Shown here one piece after another: positions 46,606-57,581 of a stretch of 64,000 bases of DNA (its first letter is position 1; each line of letters begins with the position of its first letter). A program made the translations under genes and the position numbers. Source of the stretch: Liolophura sinensis (taxonomy: Eukaryota; Mollusca; Polyplacophora; Chitonida; Chitonidae); contig NC_088295.1 of NCBI RefSeq assembly GCF_032854445.1, positions 66,757,249 to 66,821,248 on the forward strand. Direction: 5' to 3'. Under the pieces are notes generated by a model, which searched no databases, was not told where the DNA came from, and was given only the letters and a program-made list of their open reading frames with translations.

Positions 46606-49385
46606 GAAAGACTACAGAATTTTTTTCTGATTGGCTACACTGGACTTGAGATAAATATTAGGTATAGAAGATTTGATTAAGAGTGATGAAGGCTATGAGA
46701 AATAAACTAGGAAACCCTATGTCCACTGTCATCCATTTAGCAATTTTGCCTCCTTCTAATCTATGTATCTATTATTTTTGTATTCTATAGAAAATTTATT
46801 TTAATTGAACAATATGTTACAGATATATACACAGAGATTCTAAGTGGTTCTCCAAGAATACTTTGCCAATCTAAAAAAATTGCTTGAGAAATCTTTAACG
46901 TCCGGCGTTAGGTGACGGTACTCTAAATTGTTGACCAATGAGTAAACTCAACTGATTACTAGCTATGACGCCTGAACTAATATACCCTAATTTTTACCGA
47001 ATTCTCAAGTTATTATTGTCTTACAGAAAATATTTTTTTTTATTATGAACAGCGTTACAGATAAAATAGTATATATTTGGTTTGGCGTCAGTATTCTCAA
47101 CTTCTGACGTCACTGAAGACAAACAGACTTTTTATATCAACTTTAAACTCTACTGTTAATTAGCTTTAATGCCTTTACGAATAAGGTTTAGGATGATGTC
47201 CCACTGAGTGAGTGAGTTAGTGAGTGAGGGCTTGGGGTTTAACGTCGTACTCAACAATTTTTCAGTCATATGACGACCAAGGTATCCTTAGGGTGCATGT
47301 ACGTGTAATGTGCCTCCTTGTTGCAGTGCGGATTTCCACCGCTCTTTTATTTAGTGCTGCTTCACTGAGACGACTTACCGAATGCAAGTAAGCCGCCCCG
47401 CCGGAGCCATTACACTGATACGGGTAAACCAGTCGTTGCACTATCCCCTTCATGCTGAACGCAATCGAGGAAGCTACAACTTCCTCTTTTACCTTCTTAG
47501 GTGTGACCCGACCCAGGATTAACCCTGGAACTAGCGCTCCTGAAACGGACGCTTTACAACTGTACTGTCAGGGCCAGTCGCTGATCTGAGAGTTAAACCT
47601 GAGAGCCAGTTGTTTTTCATCTTTACTCTCCCATAGTAGTACCCTTACAGCTGTATAAAGGCGAGGTATCAGGAGAACTATGCTCTCGAAGGCTCAAGTC
47701 GGACTTAGTTTTAGGTGTAACTCGATCAAAGATTGATCCTGGATCTACCGGTCCCGAAGCGGACGATGTCCCACTGAAGTGTTTACAGAACTGTTAATGG
47801 ATCTTTTAACCGGCGTTTACGCCTTAACAATATAAAATGGCGTGAAATGCTTTGACGTCAAATGACTGCTAACGTCAGACTGAGTTGATAACTAGGCTGT
47901 TAACAGAACTATTTACTGGTTTTAAAGACTTAACCAGTTTGAAAGGGACAACTTTTTATACAGACACACACTGTTCATACTAGGTAATTAAGTACTTAAA
48001 TTAAACTTTCCAAACGGTAACAAGTGGCGCCAAGAATTCTGACATCCGACACCAGGTGGCGTCAAAATAAGCAGTTAACCCTGTTAACTGATCTGTAAAA
48101 CGGCATTAACGCCTTAAGCAATACACATACAGATCTCAGACTTCATACATAAACATCACCTTACAAGGCTTACAAGTCATTTATTTCCTACAAAAATAAA
48201 AAAAAATAAAAAATACAACCGGAGTTTTCACCTTGACCAATAAATGCAGAAGATCTCCTTAATACATAAACACCTCTTTTCCAGCCCTACAAAACGGTGT
48301 CGAACGTTGTAAGGTCCGATGCCATCTGAAATCACCCTAAAATGTTAACCGAATTTAAATTGTTAATAAAATTGTTCATTGGTTTCAGATTCTTAGCCAA
48401 TTCAAAAGGAAGAAACGACTACTTTATTTGGAAAACACAAATGTATATAAACAAAAATGTTACCAATACACATACTTGATATTAAAACTCCAATTTGCAA
48501 ACCGTACAAAAGGCTTTGATGTCGAATGTCTGCTAACGCTAGACTTGCATTTTTAATTAAGCTGTTAACAGAACTATTTACTGGTTTTTAAGACTTAACC
48601 AGCTCAAAAAATTTAGTTATAATTTTCCTATGGTAAATAAAAATCTCTCATATAAAGTGTTACAGATACACATTGTTCAAACTTGATAATTAAACACAAC
48701 TTTCCAACCTTAAACTTGATAATTAAATACAACTTTCCAACCTTAAAAATAGGCGCCAAGAACCTTGACATCCGACACCAGGTGGCGTCAAAATTAGCGG
48801 TTACTTATAGCCCAACTGTTAACTGATCTATAAACAGGCATTTTCGCCTTAAGCAATAAACATACAGATCTCTTACTTCACACGCAAACATCACATCACA
48901 AGCCCTACAAATCATTTATTCCCTACAAAAAAAATTCTTATGAAAATAATGTTACACATACACATAGATTTTATTTGCTGATTACAGCCCACTTTAAAAG
49001 TTGTGCAGAACGCTATCAATAGCCTTTGCCCCTACCTCTGATGACGTCAAACTGAGGTTTTAATCCAACCATTTACTGAGCTTTAAATGGTTCCAACGCC
49101 TTTGCCGCTATGTCTTTAGGTGATATCACGCTGAATAGCTTACACAGCTATTAATTTACCTCTTAACAGGAGTTATCACCTTTATCAATAAACGTAGAAA
49201 TCTCATGCTCAGTACACAAAGACCTCTTTTCCAGCCCAACCAAAAGGTGTCAAACGTTTAAACGTCATCTAAAACCACATTAAACTGTTAAGCGAACGTT
49301 TTTAACAATATTGTTTACTGGTTTCAGATTTTCAACCAATTCAAAAGGGACAAACCACTACTTTAACAATTTGTATAAAAAAATG
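46606..49385. repeat. Core of the foldback element with long direct repeats
   Basis: No long frame. Two imperfect long direct copies can be followed. GCTGTTAACAGAACTATTTA occurs at 47896 and 48561, GACATCCGACACCAGGTGGC at 48041 and 48767, and ACCTCTTTTCCAGCCC at 48272 and 49222. Spacing grows from 665 to 950 bp because the second copy carries extra sequence, including a ~33-bp doubling of TTGATAATTAAA(C/T)ACAACT near 48690-48745. The CACCAGGTGGCG motif echoes CACCAGGGGCGC of the arm units. Confidence 0.6.
47208..47764 (-). mobile_element. SINE family S2 nested in the foldback core, two tRNA-like heads
   Basis: Flanked by a perfect 13-bp direct repeat, GATGTCCCACTGA (47195-47207 and 47765-47777), the kind of duplication made by LINE-driven insertion. 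The plus strand begins with the GTGAGTGAGTTAGTGAGTGA tail, then GGGGTTTAACGTCGTACT. Two head-like stretches occur, near 47505-47560 and 47708-47764 (each GGTGTRAC then a worn B box and CCTGAAACGGAC or CCCGAAGCGGAC). The insert therefore looks like a head-to-tail composite. The related copy at 28.6-29.1 kb has only the first head. Confidence 0.75.
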
Positions 49386-50645
49386 TTAACAAGTATGATG
49401 TCTGTATATGCAGCATTTATGGAGATATGGGCCAGACTGCTATTCACAGACGCACCCGCAGGTGTCAGAATCGGAAACTACATGCATGACTTCATAATTC
49501 ATTGTCATTAATGTACCGAGTATGATGTCTGTAGGTGTAGTATAAATATGAGATATGGACCAGACTGCTATTCAGACTGCTATTCACAAAAGCGCCCCCC
49601 CCCCCCGCCCGGTGTCGTAATCGGAAATTACCGGCATTTCTTGTTAGCCTGCATAAAGTATCATTAAAGTACCAAGTATGATGTCTGTTCGTGCAGTATT
49701 TATGGAGATATGGGACAGAATGCTATTCACTGGTGTCAGAATCGGGAGTCATTGGCATGACCTGATATTCCGCAGTAAGTGTCATTAAAGTACCAAGAAT
49801 GATGTCTGTAGGCGCAGTATTAATGGAGATATAGGCCAGACTAATATTCAGACTGCTAGTCACAGAAGCGCCCCCTGGTGTCAGAATCGGGAATCATTGG
49901 CATGACGTAATATCCCGCATTAACTGTCATTAATGTACCAAGTATGATGTCTATAAGTGCAGTATTATTGGAGAATTGGGCCAGACTGCTGTTCAGAGTG
50001 CTATTCACAGAAGCGCGCACTGGTGACAGAATCAAGAATTTTTAGCATGGTATGATATCCCGCATTAAGTGTCATTAATGTACCGAGTATGATCTTTCTA
50101 GGTGCAGTATTTATGGAGACATGGGCCAGACTGCTTTACAAACTGCTGTTCACAAAAGCGCCCCCCTGGTGTCGTAATTGGAAATCATTGGCATTACGTG
50201 ATAGCCTGCATTAAGTGTTATTAATGTACCAAGTATGATGTCTGTAGGTGCGGTATTTTTGGAGATATGGGGCAAACTGCTATTCAGACTGCTAGCAACA
50301 AAAGCGCCCCCTGCTGTCAGAATCAGGGATTTTTGGTATGGCGTGATAGACCGCATTAAGTGTTATTAATGTATCAAGTGTGATGTCCATAGGTGCAGTA
50401 TTTATCGAGATATGGGCCAGACTGCTATTCAGACTACTATTCACAAAAGCGCCCCCTGGTGTCAGAATCGGGAATCATTGGCATCATGTAATAGCCCACA
50501 TTAAGTGTCATTAATGTACCAAGTATGATGTCTGTAGATGCAGTATTAATGGAGATATAGGCGAATACATAATTTACAGAAATGAGGACTTGTCCCCGTT
50601 GAATAGCTAACTGCTAACTGCGATCAGCAGTCTAACTTCACCCAC
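49386..50645 (-). repeat. Right arm: ~145-bp units in inverted orientation plus terminal part
   Basis: Reverse complement of the left arm. Anchors GATGTCTGTAGGTGCAGTAT or variants near 49400, 49526, 49682, 49804, 49948, 50092, 50236, 50384 and 50530. A (C)11-type run inside a unit near 49597 marks one local expansion. The last ~80 bp mirror the left end except for a small TAACTGC duplication. Confidence 0.85.
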
Positions 50646-50655
50646 GTCCAGATTC
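50646..50655 (+). repeat. Right target-site duplication of the foldback element
   Basis: GTCCAGATTC directly after the inverted end ...TTCACCCAC. Confidence 0.7.
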
Positions 50656-51244
50656 CAGGTCCCGTCTAATTTTCTGAACGACTAGTTTCCCGTTGATGAT
50701 TCTCAATGTCTGATGAAAGTTTCAATGTCCAAAGGTAAGTTGAGGTGGTGGGAATCTGAAGCACAAAGTGAATTTTTATGTAAAAACAGGTCTTGCCGCA
50801 GCCATGACAAACCGACAAATATCTTGGGCGATTAGCGTGATATGAAACTGAAGCTCCACCAAATTGGCTATATTTCTTTGTATTCCTTAAAATAACTGTT
50901 ATAAAACTGTAAAAAAAGGAGATAAATGTTTTAAATTACAACAGAATACCAAAAACGTAGCAGACCCTCCTGGTGCTTTACTCTTTGGCAAAAGCTTGTT
51001 ATTCTGTTTAGGTTTCTGCATTCATGCAAATATCCTTTCGCTGTAATCAAAGCGGCGCCTTCCCTTTACAGCAAAACACAAGTATGTTGAAATTTTTTGA
51101 TTGCAATAAGTAGCTATACACACTTCAGTTCAAAAATATTAATCAGTAGAAAAATTAATTATTACAGTTAGAGCACTTTAAATTTTATCAAAATGCACAA
51201 ATTCGTGACACAAAAAGTGTTCACCCTTTTCTTCTTTCCTAGAA

Positions 51245-51444
51245 GGGCCTCCGTGGCTCAGTCGGTTAGCGCGCTAGCGCAGCGTAATGACCCAGGAGCC
51301 TCTCACCAATGCGGTCTCTGTGAGTTCAAGTCTAGCTCATGCTGGCTTCCTCTCCGGCCGTAAGTGGGAAGGTCTGCCAGCAACCTGCGGATGGTCGTGG
51401 GTTTCCCCCGGGCTGTGCCCGGTTTCCATCAAAAAAAAAAAAAA
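51245..51444 (+). mobile_element. tRNA-derived SINE (family S1) with best-preserved promoter
   Basis: The A box TGGCTCAGTCGG (51254-51265) and B box GTTCAAGTC (51324-51332) fit the RNA polymerase III consensus. The body follows the S1 order (CTCTCACCAATGCGGTCTC, CATGCTGGCTTCCTCTCCGG, CTGCGGATGGTCGTGGGTTT). It ends in A14 directly after GGTTTCCATC, without the usual GTAAAACACC tail. Confidence 0.85.
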
Positions 51445-51617
51445 TCTTGCCTAGAACAAAGAATGTGGGAAATGACTAAAAAGTAGATATGTTAAACTTG
51501 TACGTTACACACCACTGACAGATCAGTTATTTCGACAAAAATTTATGACATAGAAAATTAATGATTAAACATTTTTCTTCCATTTTGTCTGATTTTTATA
51601 TTTGTGGCATATTACAG

Positions 51618-51686
51618 CAACCAACGTTAACCTCTAAGGAGAGCAATGACAAACAAACGAAGAAGCGAGTCCATGAGCCGAGATAG
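51618..51686 (+). CDS. Candidate short terminal exon
   Basis: After a strong acceptor (TTTTTATATTTGTGGCATATTACAG|), 22 codons run in phase 0 to TAG. The tail is basic (SKESNDKQTKKRVHEPR). It is too short to exclude chance, and no upstream exon is identified. Confidence 0.2.
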   Translation, partial: QPTLTSKESNDKQTKKRVHEPR

Positions 51687-51933
51687 AAAAAGAAGTGAGG
51701 TCTGTGAAGAGTCTCTCTGATCGTCATGTCGCAGTTCTGGGTGGAGAGCAAGGTACCACTCCATAGCTATCTGGCCACGGGAAAATTGTTGGCTTTGTCT
51801 GTGTGAACAATATTGCTGTCTGCCAGACTGATGGCATTCCTAGATTGCTGATGGTAAAGCCGACACGCATGGTGAAATGTATATAATATAGAAAGCTATA
51901 AGCTTACTATAAGTTATGTCTTCGGTCATCCAG

Positions 51934-52132
51934 TCAATCGCAATAGACCCCAGTATCCTGGTCAGTCATCCGTGGGTTCCTGTACAGGGACCATGAAGAC
52001 CTTCCATCAGGCCCCTGTGTAGGCCGATAAGAGCAAATGTCCTCACTGTTTTGTTCAGACTCAAGATCGAATGGAAAGAGGCAGTAACCCAGCCACTTCA
52101 CAATACCGGCTGTCGACATGTCAGTGTCGTAT
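51934..52132 (-). CDS. Candidate terminal exon, unknown protein
   Basis: Acceptor CAATTAACAG|ATACGAC on the minus strand, entered in phase 2, then 65 codons to TGA (51936-51934). The peptide has a balanced composition (GIVKWLGYCLFPFDLESEQN, then SYRPTQGPDGRSSWSLYRNP) unlike the AT-driven frames around it. No known domain. If real, it converges with the plus candidate ending at 51686. Confidence 0.3.
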
Positions 52133-52671
52133 CTGTTAATTGAAATGTTATCATAGCAGCAAATAACAAGAAAGTAAATGCTCATGGTTTGTGAATCTAA
52201 ACCTTAAATGGCAAAGATGTTTATAATAAATCATAATAAGTTTAACATAATAATAAACTTTAACATGTTTCAGAGCAAGAACAATGTACTTTGTACAGAC
52301 CATGTTCCCTGTGGGTTTCGTTAACGATAAAATGCCAACTAACGCGAGACAAAAGAAATTGTAGTTCAATTTAGTGGTTGTATTCGCAGAAATGGTCATC
52401 TCTGAGCAAAATTTGCATCAAAACACATGATATATATACATGTACTTGTAATTTTGCCTTTCGCATTCATAAGTAATGCTGGTATATCTGTAAAGACAAT
52501 ATAGTAAAAATCAACTGTTTATACTCGGTGTCAGCTTTAAACACTGAAAATAATAAACCATACTAAACAATTTTTTGACTTGTACGATGGCGGTCAGTTT
52601 TCTTAGTTAGTTATCAGGTGTGTCAGATTTCAACCAAGTTACTCCGGACGTTTCCCAAATGTGATATACAG

Positions 52672-52783
52672 ATATATGCAGACCAAACTGGTGGAGGAAA
52701 GGTTGACTTCAATGAACGTTTGACAATTCAAACTGTCACCCTCGAGCGTCGTCGACTGGTTATTGCCACCAAATCCCCACAAG
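52672..52783 (+). CDS. Candidate internal exon, unknown protein
   Basis: Between GTGATATACAG| and CCACAAG|GTATGAG the plus strand encodes DQTGGGKVDFNERLTIQ, then ERRRLVIATKSPQ. Hydrophilic and plausible as protein, but unrecognised. The acceptor lacks a good pyrimidine tract. Confidence 0.22.
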
Positions 52784-53787
52784 GTATGAGAGTTGGGAGA
52801 GACGATGAGCGATCACATTCATCAGTGAAACTTTTTGAACATAGATTCTTTATTTTTCTAGAGTGATTTAATCTCTGTTAGGAGTATAGGAGCTCAATAA
52901 AACAGTCTGTACTTTGAGATCAACAATAATTAGTGTTCTGTTTGATCGAAGTACAAAGTACTTTCGTTGAATGAACGCTCAACATTTTAAAACTCTGAGT
53001 TAAAGCCAAGTATGTAGAGTACAGTAGTTCACATTAACATCAGTGGAAGATTGTGTTGTATCTCTTTGGACTCCCATCAGACAACTTATGGGCAGATAAA
53101 GGAGACAAAAGTAAAATACCATAAGATGCGTATAACCATGTTTAACGACGAAGGGACAATTTTCATCTGGTTAATATTATAAGCGGATCTTCATAACTTA
53201 ACCAAAGCTTTTAAATCAATGGAGATAGTATATCAATAGGCCAAGCAAAGGTGAAAGAAAAGGTTTTATAGTAGCTTACTGCACCATTAACATAACGTGT
53301 ACATAATACGTGCTGACGTGAATAAACCTCGCGGTCACTGACCGGCTCCATGTTTCAAATAACCTGTCAACAACACAATTATAATTGCAGCGGTGATCGC
53401 TGATTCGCAATAACCAAGACCATAACTATGCCCCGGGATAGTGAACTTAGCTTGGCCTGGATCATACATCCAGTGTCATATCTATAACGGGAATCAACAG
53501 TTGATTACACTTAAATCGTCTTGAATTGAGACACTATTATCTGGTCACAAGCTTTTATGGCGAAGTAACTCCCTGCCCTGGCCCAATTTAACCGGTCTCC
53601 AGTTGTGTGCTTAAGCTCTCGGCTTTCATCCACACCTTTCTGCATGGGGAAGGCTGATTGTGTTAATTTTTGCTTAACTGACTATCTGACTGATTGAGGG
53701 AGTAATTTAATGAAGTCACCACTTTACTGTCGATGGAATTGTACCTTGAGGTTTAATACTTTTAGGTGTAATCAAATATGGATAGAA
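52784..53787. other. No gene recognised
   Basis: AT-rich sequence without a supported feature. Confidence 0.4.
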
Positions 53788-53964
53788 AGTCCAGGCCATG
53801 CTGGCTTCCTCTACGGTAGTACGTTGGAAGATCTCCCAATAGCTTAGGGTTGGTCGTGATTTTCCCGTGGGCTCTGCCCGTTTTTATCCCGCCTAATGCT
53901 GGCCATGGAAGTGAAATATTCTTGAGTACGGCGTAAAACACCAATGAAATAAATCAACAAATAT
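53788..53964 (+). mobile_element. SINE family S1, 5' truncated
   Basis: Starts at GTCCAGGCCATGCTGGCTTC (just past the head), then TTAGGGTTGGTCGTGA, GCTCTGCCCG, AATGCTGGCCATGG, TGAAATATTCTTGAGTACGG and CGTAAAACACCAATGAAATA. Confidence 0.8.
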
Positions 53965-54585
53965 TGACAGACTGTACAGGGTTCGTCCGCAACAGGTATT
54001 GCGTATTATTCTGTGTCAGCTTTATTACATCCCAGAGCTTTTATTTTATCAAAGCATTTCGCTTAAACCTCACACACAAACACATGGACACCCAAGAGGC
54101 ATGCGCATGTGTACGCTACCATATAATTGACCACTATGAATTAAATGTTAAACCAGGCTGGTCCAATCAGCTGCATCACAGCTCTCTCTGGATTTATTTC
54201 TCTGTTCAGTACATGACATTGGGCTACTATAAAGCGATGGTTGAAAACCATATGAGAGTATCAGATGCGTTGTCTGTGTTTAGGAGTCAGGAGACAAGAA
54301 GAACATTCCTGAACTTATTATTTTGGTACGGAAATTATCAGTAAAACTTGAATTTCCATGTATGTAATATAATGTGAAAAATATGACAGAGAATTTTAAA
54401 AGCGTTGAAGTTTATCTGAATTGTAGATATAGCAACAGAGATATCAAATAGGCATTTCTTGTACTCAACGAGATTTAAAGCCCTCCAGTGTTTTACGTAG
54501 CAAAATTACCTGTTTTTCAGTGTTTCCTCGTGAATTGATTTACAGTTGACAGCGGAAGCTTGTCTTGTTATTGAATGTATGATTA

Positions 54586-55615
54586 CCATCTGCATTTTTT
54601 GGAAGCACGATAGCATAAAGGATTGCAAGCAAACTGAATTTTGCCACCTGTATTTGTGGTAGCGCCATAGCATAAAGGATTGCATGCAAACTGAAGTTTG
54701 CCACCTGTATTTGTGGTAGCACCATAGCATAAAGGATTGCAAGCAAACTGAATTTTGCCACCTGTATTTGTGGTAGCACCATAGCATAAAGGATTGCAAG
54801 CAAACTGAATTTTGCCACCTGTATTTGTGGTAGCACAATAGCATAAAGGATTGCATGCAAACTGAATTTTGCCACCTGTATTTGTGGTAGCACCATAGCA
54901 TAAAGGATTGCATGCAAACTGAATTTTGCCACCTGTATTTGTGGTAGCACCATAGCATAAAGGATTGCATGCAAACTGAATTTTGCCACCTGCATTTGTG
55001 GCATAAAGCATTATAGCATAAAGGATTGCAATCAAACTGAATTTTGCCACCTGCATTTGTGGTAGTATGATAGCATAAAGGATTGCAAGCAAACTGAATT
55101 TTGCCACCTACATTTGTGGTAGCACCATAGCATAAAGAATTACCAGCAAGCTGAACCTTGCCACCTGCATTTGTGGTTGCACGATAGCATAAAGAATTAC
55201 CAACAAACTGGATTTTGCCACCAGCATTTGCGGTAGCACCATAGCATAAAGGATCGCATGGAAACAGAATTTTGCCACCTGTATTTGTGGTAGCACGATA
55301 GCACAAAGGATTGCAAGCAAACTGAACATTGTCACCTGCATTTGTGGTAGCACGGTAGCATAAAGAATTAACAGCAAACTTAATTTTGCCACCTACATTT
55401 GTGGTGGAACGATAGCATAAAGGATTGCAAGCAAACTGAATTTTGCCACCTATATTTGTGGTAGCACCATAGCATAAAGGATTGCAAGCAAACTGAATTT
55501 TGCCACCTGCATTTGTGATAGAATGATAGCTTAAAGGATTGCATACAAACTGAATTTTGCCACCTTCATTTGTGGTAGCACAATAGCATAAAGGGCTGCA
55601 TGCAAACTGAATGTG
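54586..55615 (-). repeat. 57-bp minisatellite, about 18 copies
   Basis: Plus-strand unit: AAAGGATTGCAAGCAAACTG, AATTTTGCCACCTGTATTTG, TGGTAGCACCATAGCAT. Starts fall every 57 bp (54674, 54731, 54788 and so on to 55590), with one 60-bp irregularity near 55000. Because 57 is 3 x 19, the minus strand is open in several frames, the longest with 266 codons (54506-55306) and a 19-residue repeat, QSFMLWCYHKYRWQNSVCM. Two other frames are open for 154 and 174 codons. Simultaneous openness in more than one frame argues against selection on one protein. Confidence 0.9.
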
Positions 55616-57035
55616 GTGATAACGTGACCGTTTGCCTGCCTGATGTCTACAGTGACATTACACTTTGCCCGCCTTATGCCAGTAGTGAGAGAATATAGGC
55701 TGTCTACATATACTTCCTGAGACCAGTCGCATATAAGCCTCTGTCGTATTGTTATTCAATTTGAGTATACCTATTAGTTTTATCAAAGAACATTTTAGAG
55801 AAACATATTTGTACATTGCAAACATTTCTAATAAATAATTCAACGACGAAAAGCATATACCCGTTACTTAAAAGCGCCTTTCATTATTAGGTTAGATAGG
55901 CGTTAAATATACTTCAGAGCAAAATAACATGTGTGGTGTCATAATTAGTTGTGCCAATGTGAGGAAGTTGAAACCAGCATCATAATCAAGCGAATACCCT
56001 ATGGACATTGAAGTCGGAATACAGTATAGAAGTCATAGTGCACCTTTTGAATGCAAGAATAAGGAAGGCAGGTATACTGGTTATGTGTATTAAAGGGCTT
56101 ACGGTCTAGAAAAAAACATAACGGAAATAGCGCTTCCAGTCATACCCATAGCTAATCAGTTAAAGAGAAAAGATTTGACAGTAAACCATTTTTGTGTATG
56201 GTGTTAACGAAATAGGTTGTTACCATCAACTTGATTACTGTTGAAATGAGAGGGTAACTTTCTTAAGCATTGTTTTGGTTCTAAACAACTGAAGAAAAAT
56301 CTGTGAAACGTCTACATTTAACAGTAAAATTCTGCATTGCAATGAAAGTACAATGGTTCCCGAAAAAGTTTTACGGTTTATACTTTTATTCAAAAAGTGC
56401 CTTTGCGTGTAATCAAGATGTATTGATCCAAATCCACTGAAACTTTTATGTTGAACAATTCATTGATGTTATGGTCACATTATCGCGGGAAACATTCTGC
56501 ATAGTACTGGTAATTCATGACGAGGGATTTAATGTTGGGACGCAGTAATTTTTCGAGCATATCATCTCCGCTATCCAGTACACAATATCTCCGCCATGTA
56601 GTTAAATCTGATCAATATATAGAAATTTTTACATTACACTATTTATAAAACAGACTTATTATTGTTCTGCTCACGTCTATCACTCAATTATCGAAGGAAG
56701 GGACGAAAGCTGAGTAGCCTTACTTTCCATTTTTGTCTTCCTGGCTTAATCACATTTAACGTGTTTTACAGAAATGCAAATACCATACTGAGGCGAACAC
56801 TTCTAAATCGTTTGCCTTCATTGGACAGTGGTTGGCACAAAAATTATCATGCGAGACAACAGAACATCTTTTCAGATTTGCACATAGAGAACACAGCTGC
56901 AACTGCGTCAGGGAGGATTTATTCGGATTCATTAGGAGTGGTATTTAGTGCTGAGCAAAAATCCGGAATTTGATGTTCATTCGAAACTATCAACATTGCT
57001 TTAGAGGAAGTTTAATTGGGATATTCCTTGTTGTT
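55616..57035. other. No gene recognised
   Basis: AT-rich sequence. A 103-codon plus frame (56662-56973) has no recognisable motif. Confidence 0.4.
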
Positions 57036-57581
57036 GACTCAACAAGAGTCAACAGCAAGTTGAATACTGTTGAGGTAGTTTCAGTGTCCCGTCCACACTT
57101 AAAATCTGATAGCTAAACATTATCCAACACTGTTGTTGTGTGTTAAACCGACAACAGTGTGTTTGTTTTTTTTACCAAATTTTCGATAAATTGGAGGAAA
57201 ATTTCCACCTTTCCCTCCAATGCCTGAGACACAATGATGAGCAGGCGGAAGAATCGAATCGTGAGTTAAAGAGAGTGTTGTACAGGCAAGGCTATTTTTC
57301 ATCCTCCTCTATCAACGAAACTGCCTCATCGTGAGGTCAGTTTCTCTCTTTCGCGTTTGACGCTGTTTTGCCCAGGTCACGTGCCTTAAGAGCTCCGATT
57401 GGCTACTTTCACTCAACTTGGCTTGTTGACAAAAAATACGCATGCACATTTCCGATTCAACAAGGTTACATAGTACGGAGTGTTGATGAACTAAGTTGAA
57501 GAACCCTCCCAGACTACTCAACACGGCTCAACTTGCTGGCTCAACTTGCTGGCTCAACTTCAAATTAACTCTTGTTGAGTC
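57036..57581. mobile_element. MITE-like element, 546 bp, terminal inverted repeats
   Basis: Begins GACTCAACAAGAGTCAA and ends with the reverse complement of GACTCAACAAGAGTTAA: 14 perfect bases, one mismatch, two more. Inside lies a strong hairpin (ACACTGTTGT at 57127-57136 with ACAACAGTGT at 57151-57160), and GGCTCAACTTGCT is doubled near the right end (57528-57556). No transposase frame. The target duplication is not clear, so the superfamily is left open. Confidence 0.55.

Larger units (their letters stand above)
45053..50645. mobile_element. Foldback-like transposon, about 5.6 kb, non-autonomous
   Basis: The two ends are inverted copies, GTGAGTGAAGTTAGACTGC at the left and GTGGGTGAAGTTAGACTGC (reverse strand) at the right. 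They lead into long inverted arms made of ~145-bp tandem units, and are flanked by a direct 10-bp repeat, GTCCAGATTC. Subterminal hairpins (stem ACTGCG with CGCAGT, 45067-45081; stem ACTGC with GCAGT, 50617-50631) sit in both ends. The core is non-coding, with no transposase. Long repetitive inverted arms are the definition of foldback elements. In Drosophila these make 9-bp duplications, and Mutator-like elements make 8-11 bp. The superfamily here is undecided. Confidence 0.75.

Noticed and set aside
50646-50736. Coding exon ending at the CCAAAG|GTAAGT donor near 50736
   Set aside because: All three plus frames across the preceding stretch contain stops, so it could only be untranslated.
51245-51340. 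A genuine tRNA gene at the head of the SINE
   Set aside because: A and B boxes are present, but the sequence continues into the shared SINE body and I see no acceptor-stem pairing; it is the SINE's tRNA-like head.
54506-55306. 266-codon minus frame taken as a repeat-protein gene
   Set aside because: Entirely made of a 57-bp tandem unit (3 x 19). Two further minus frames are also open across it, so length is not evidence of coding.
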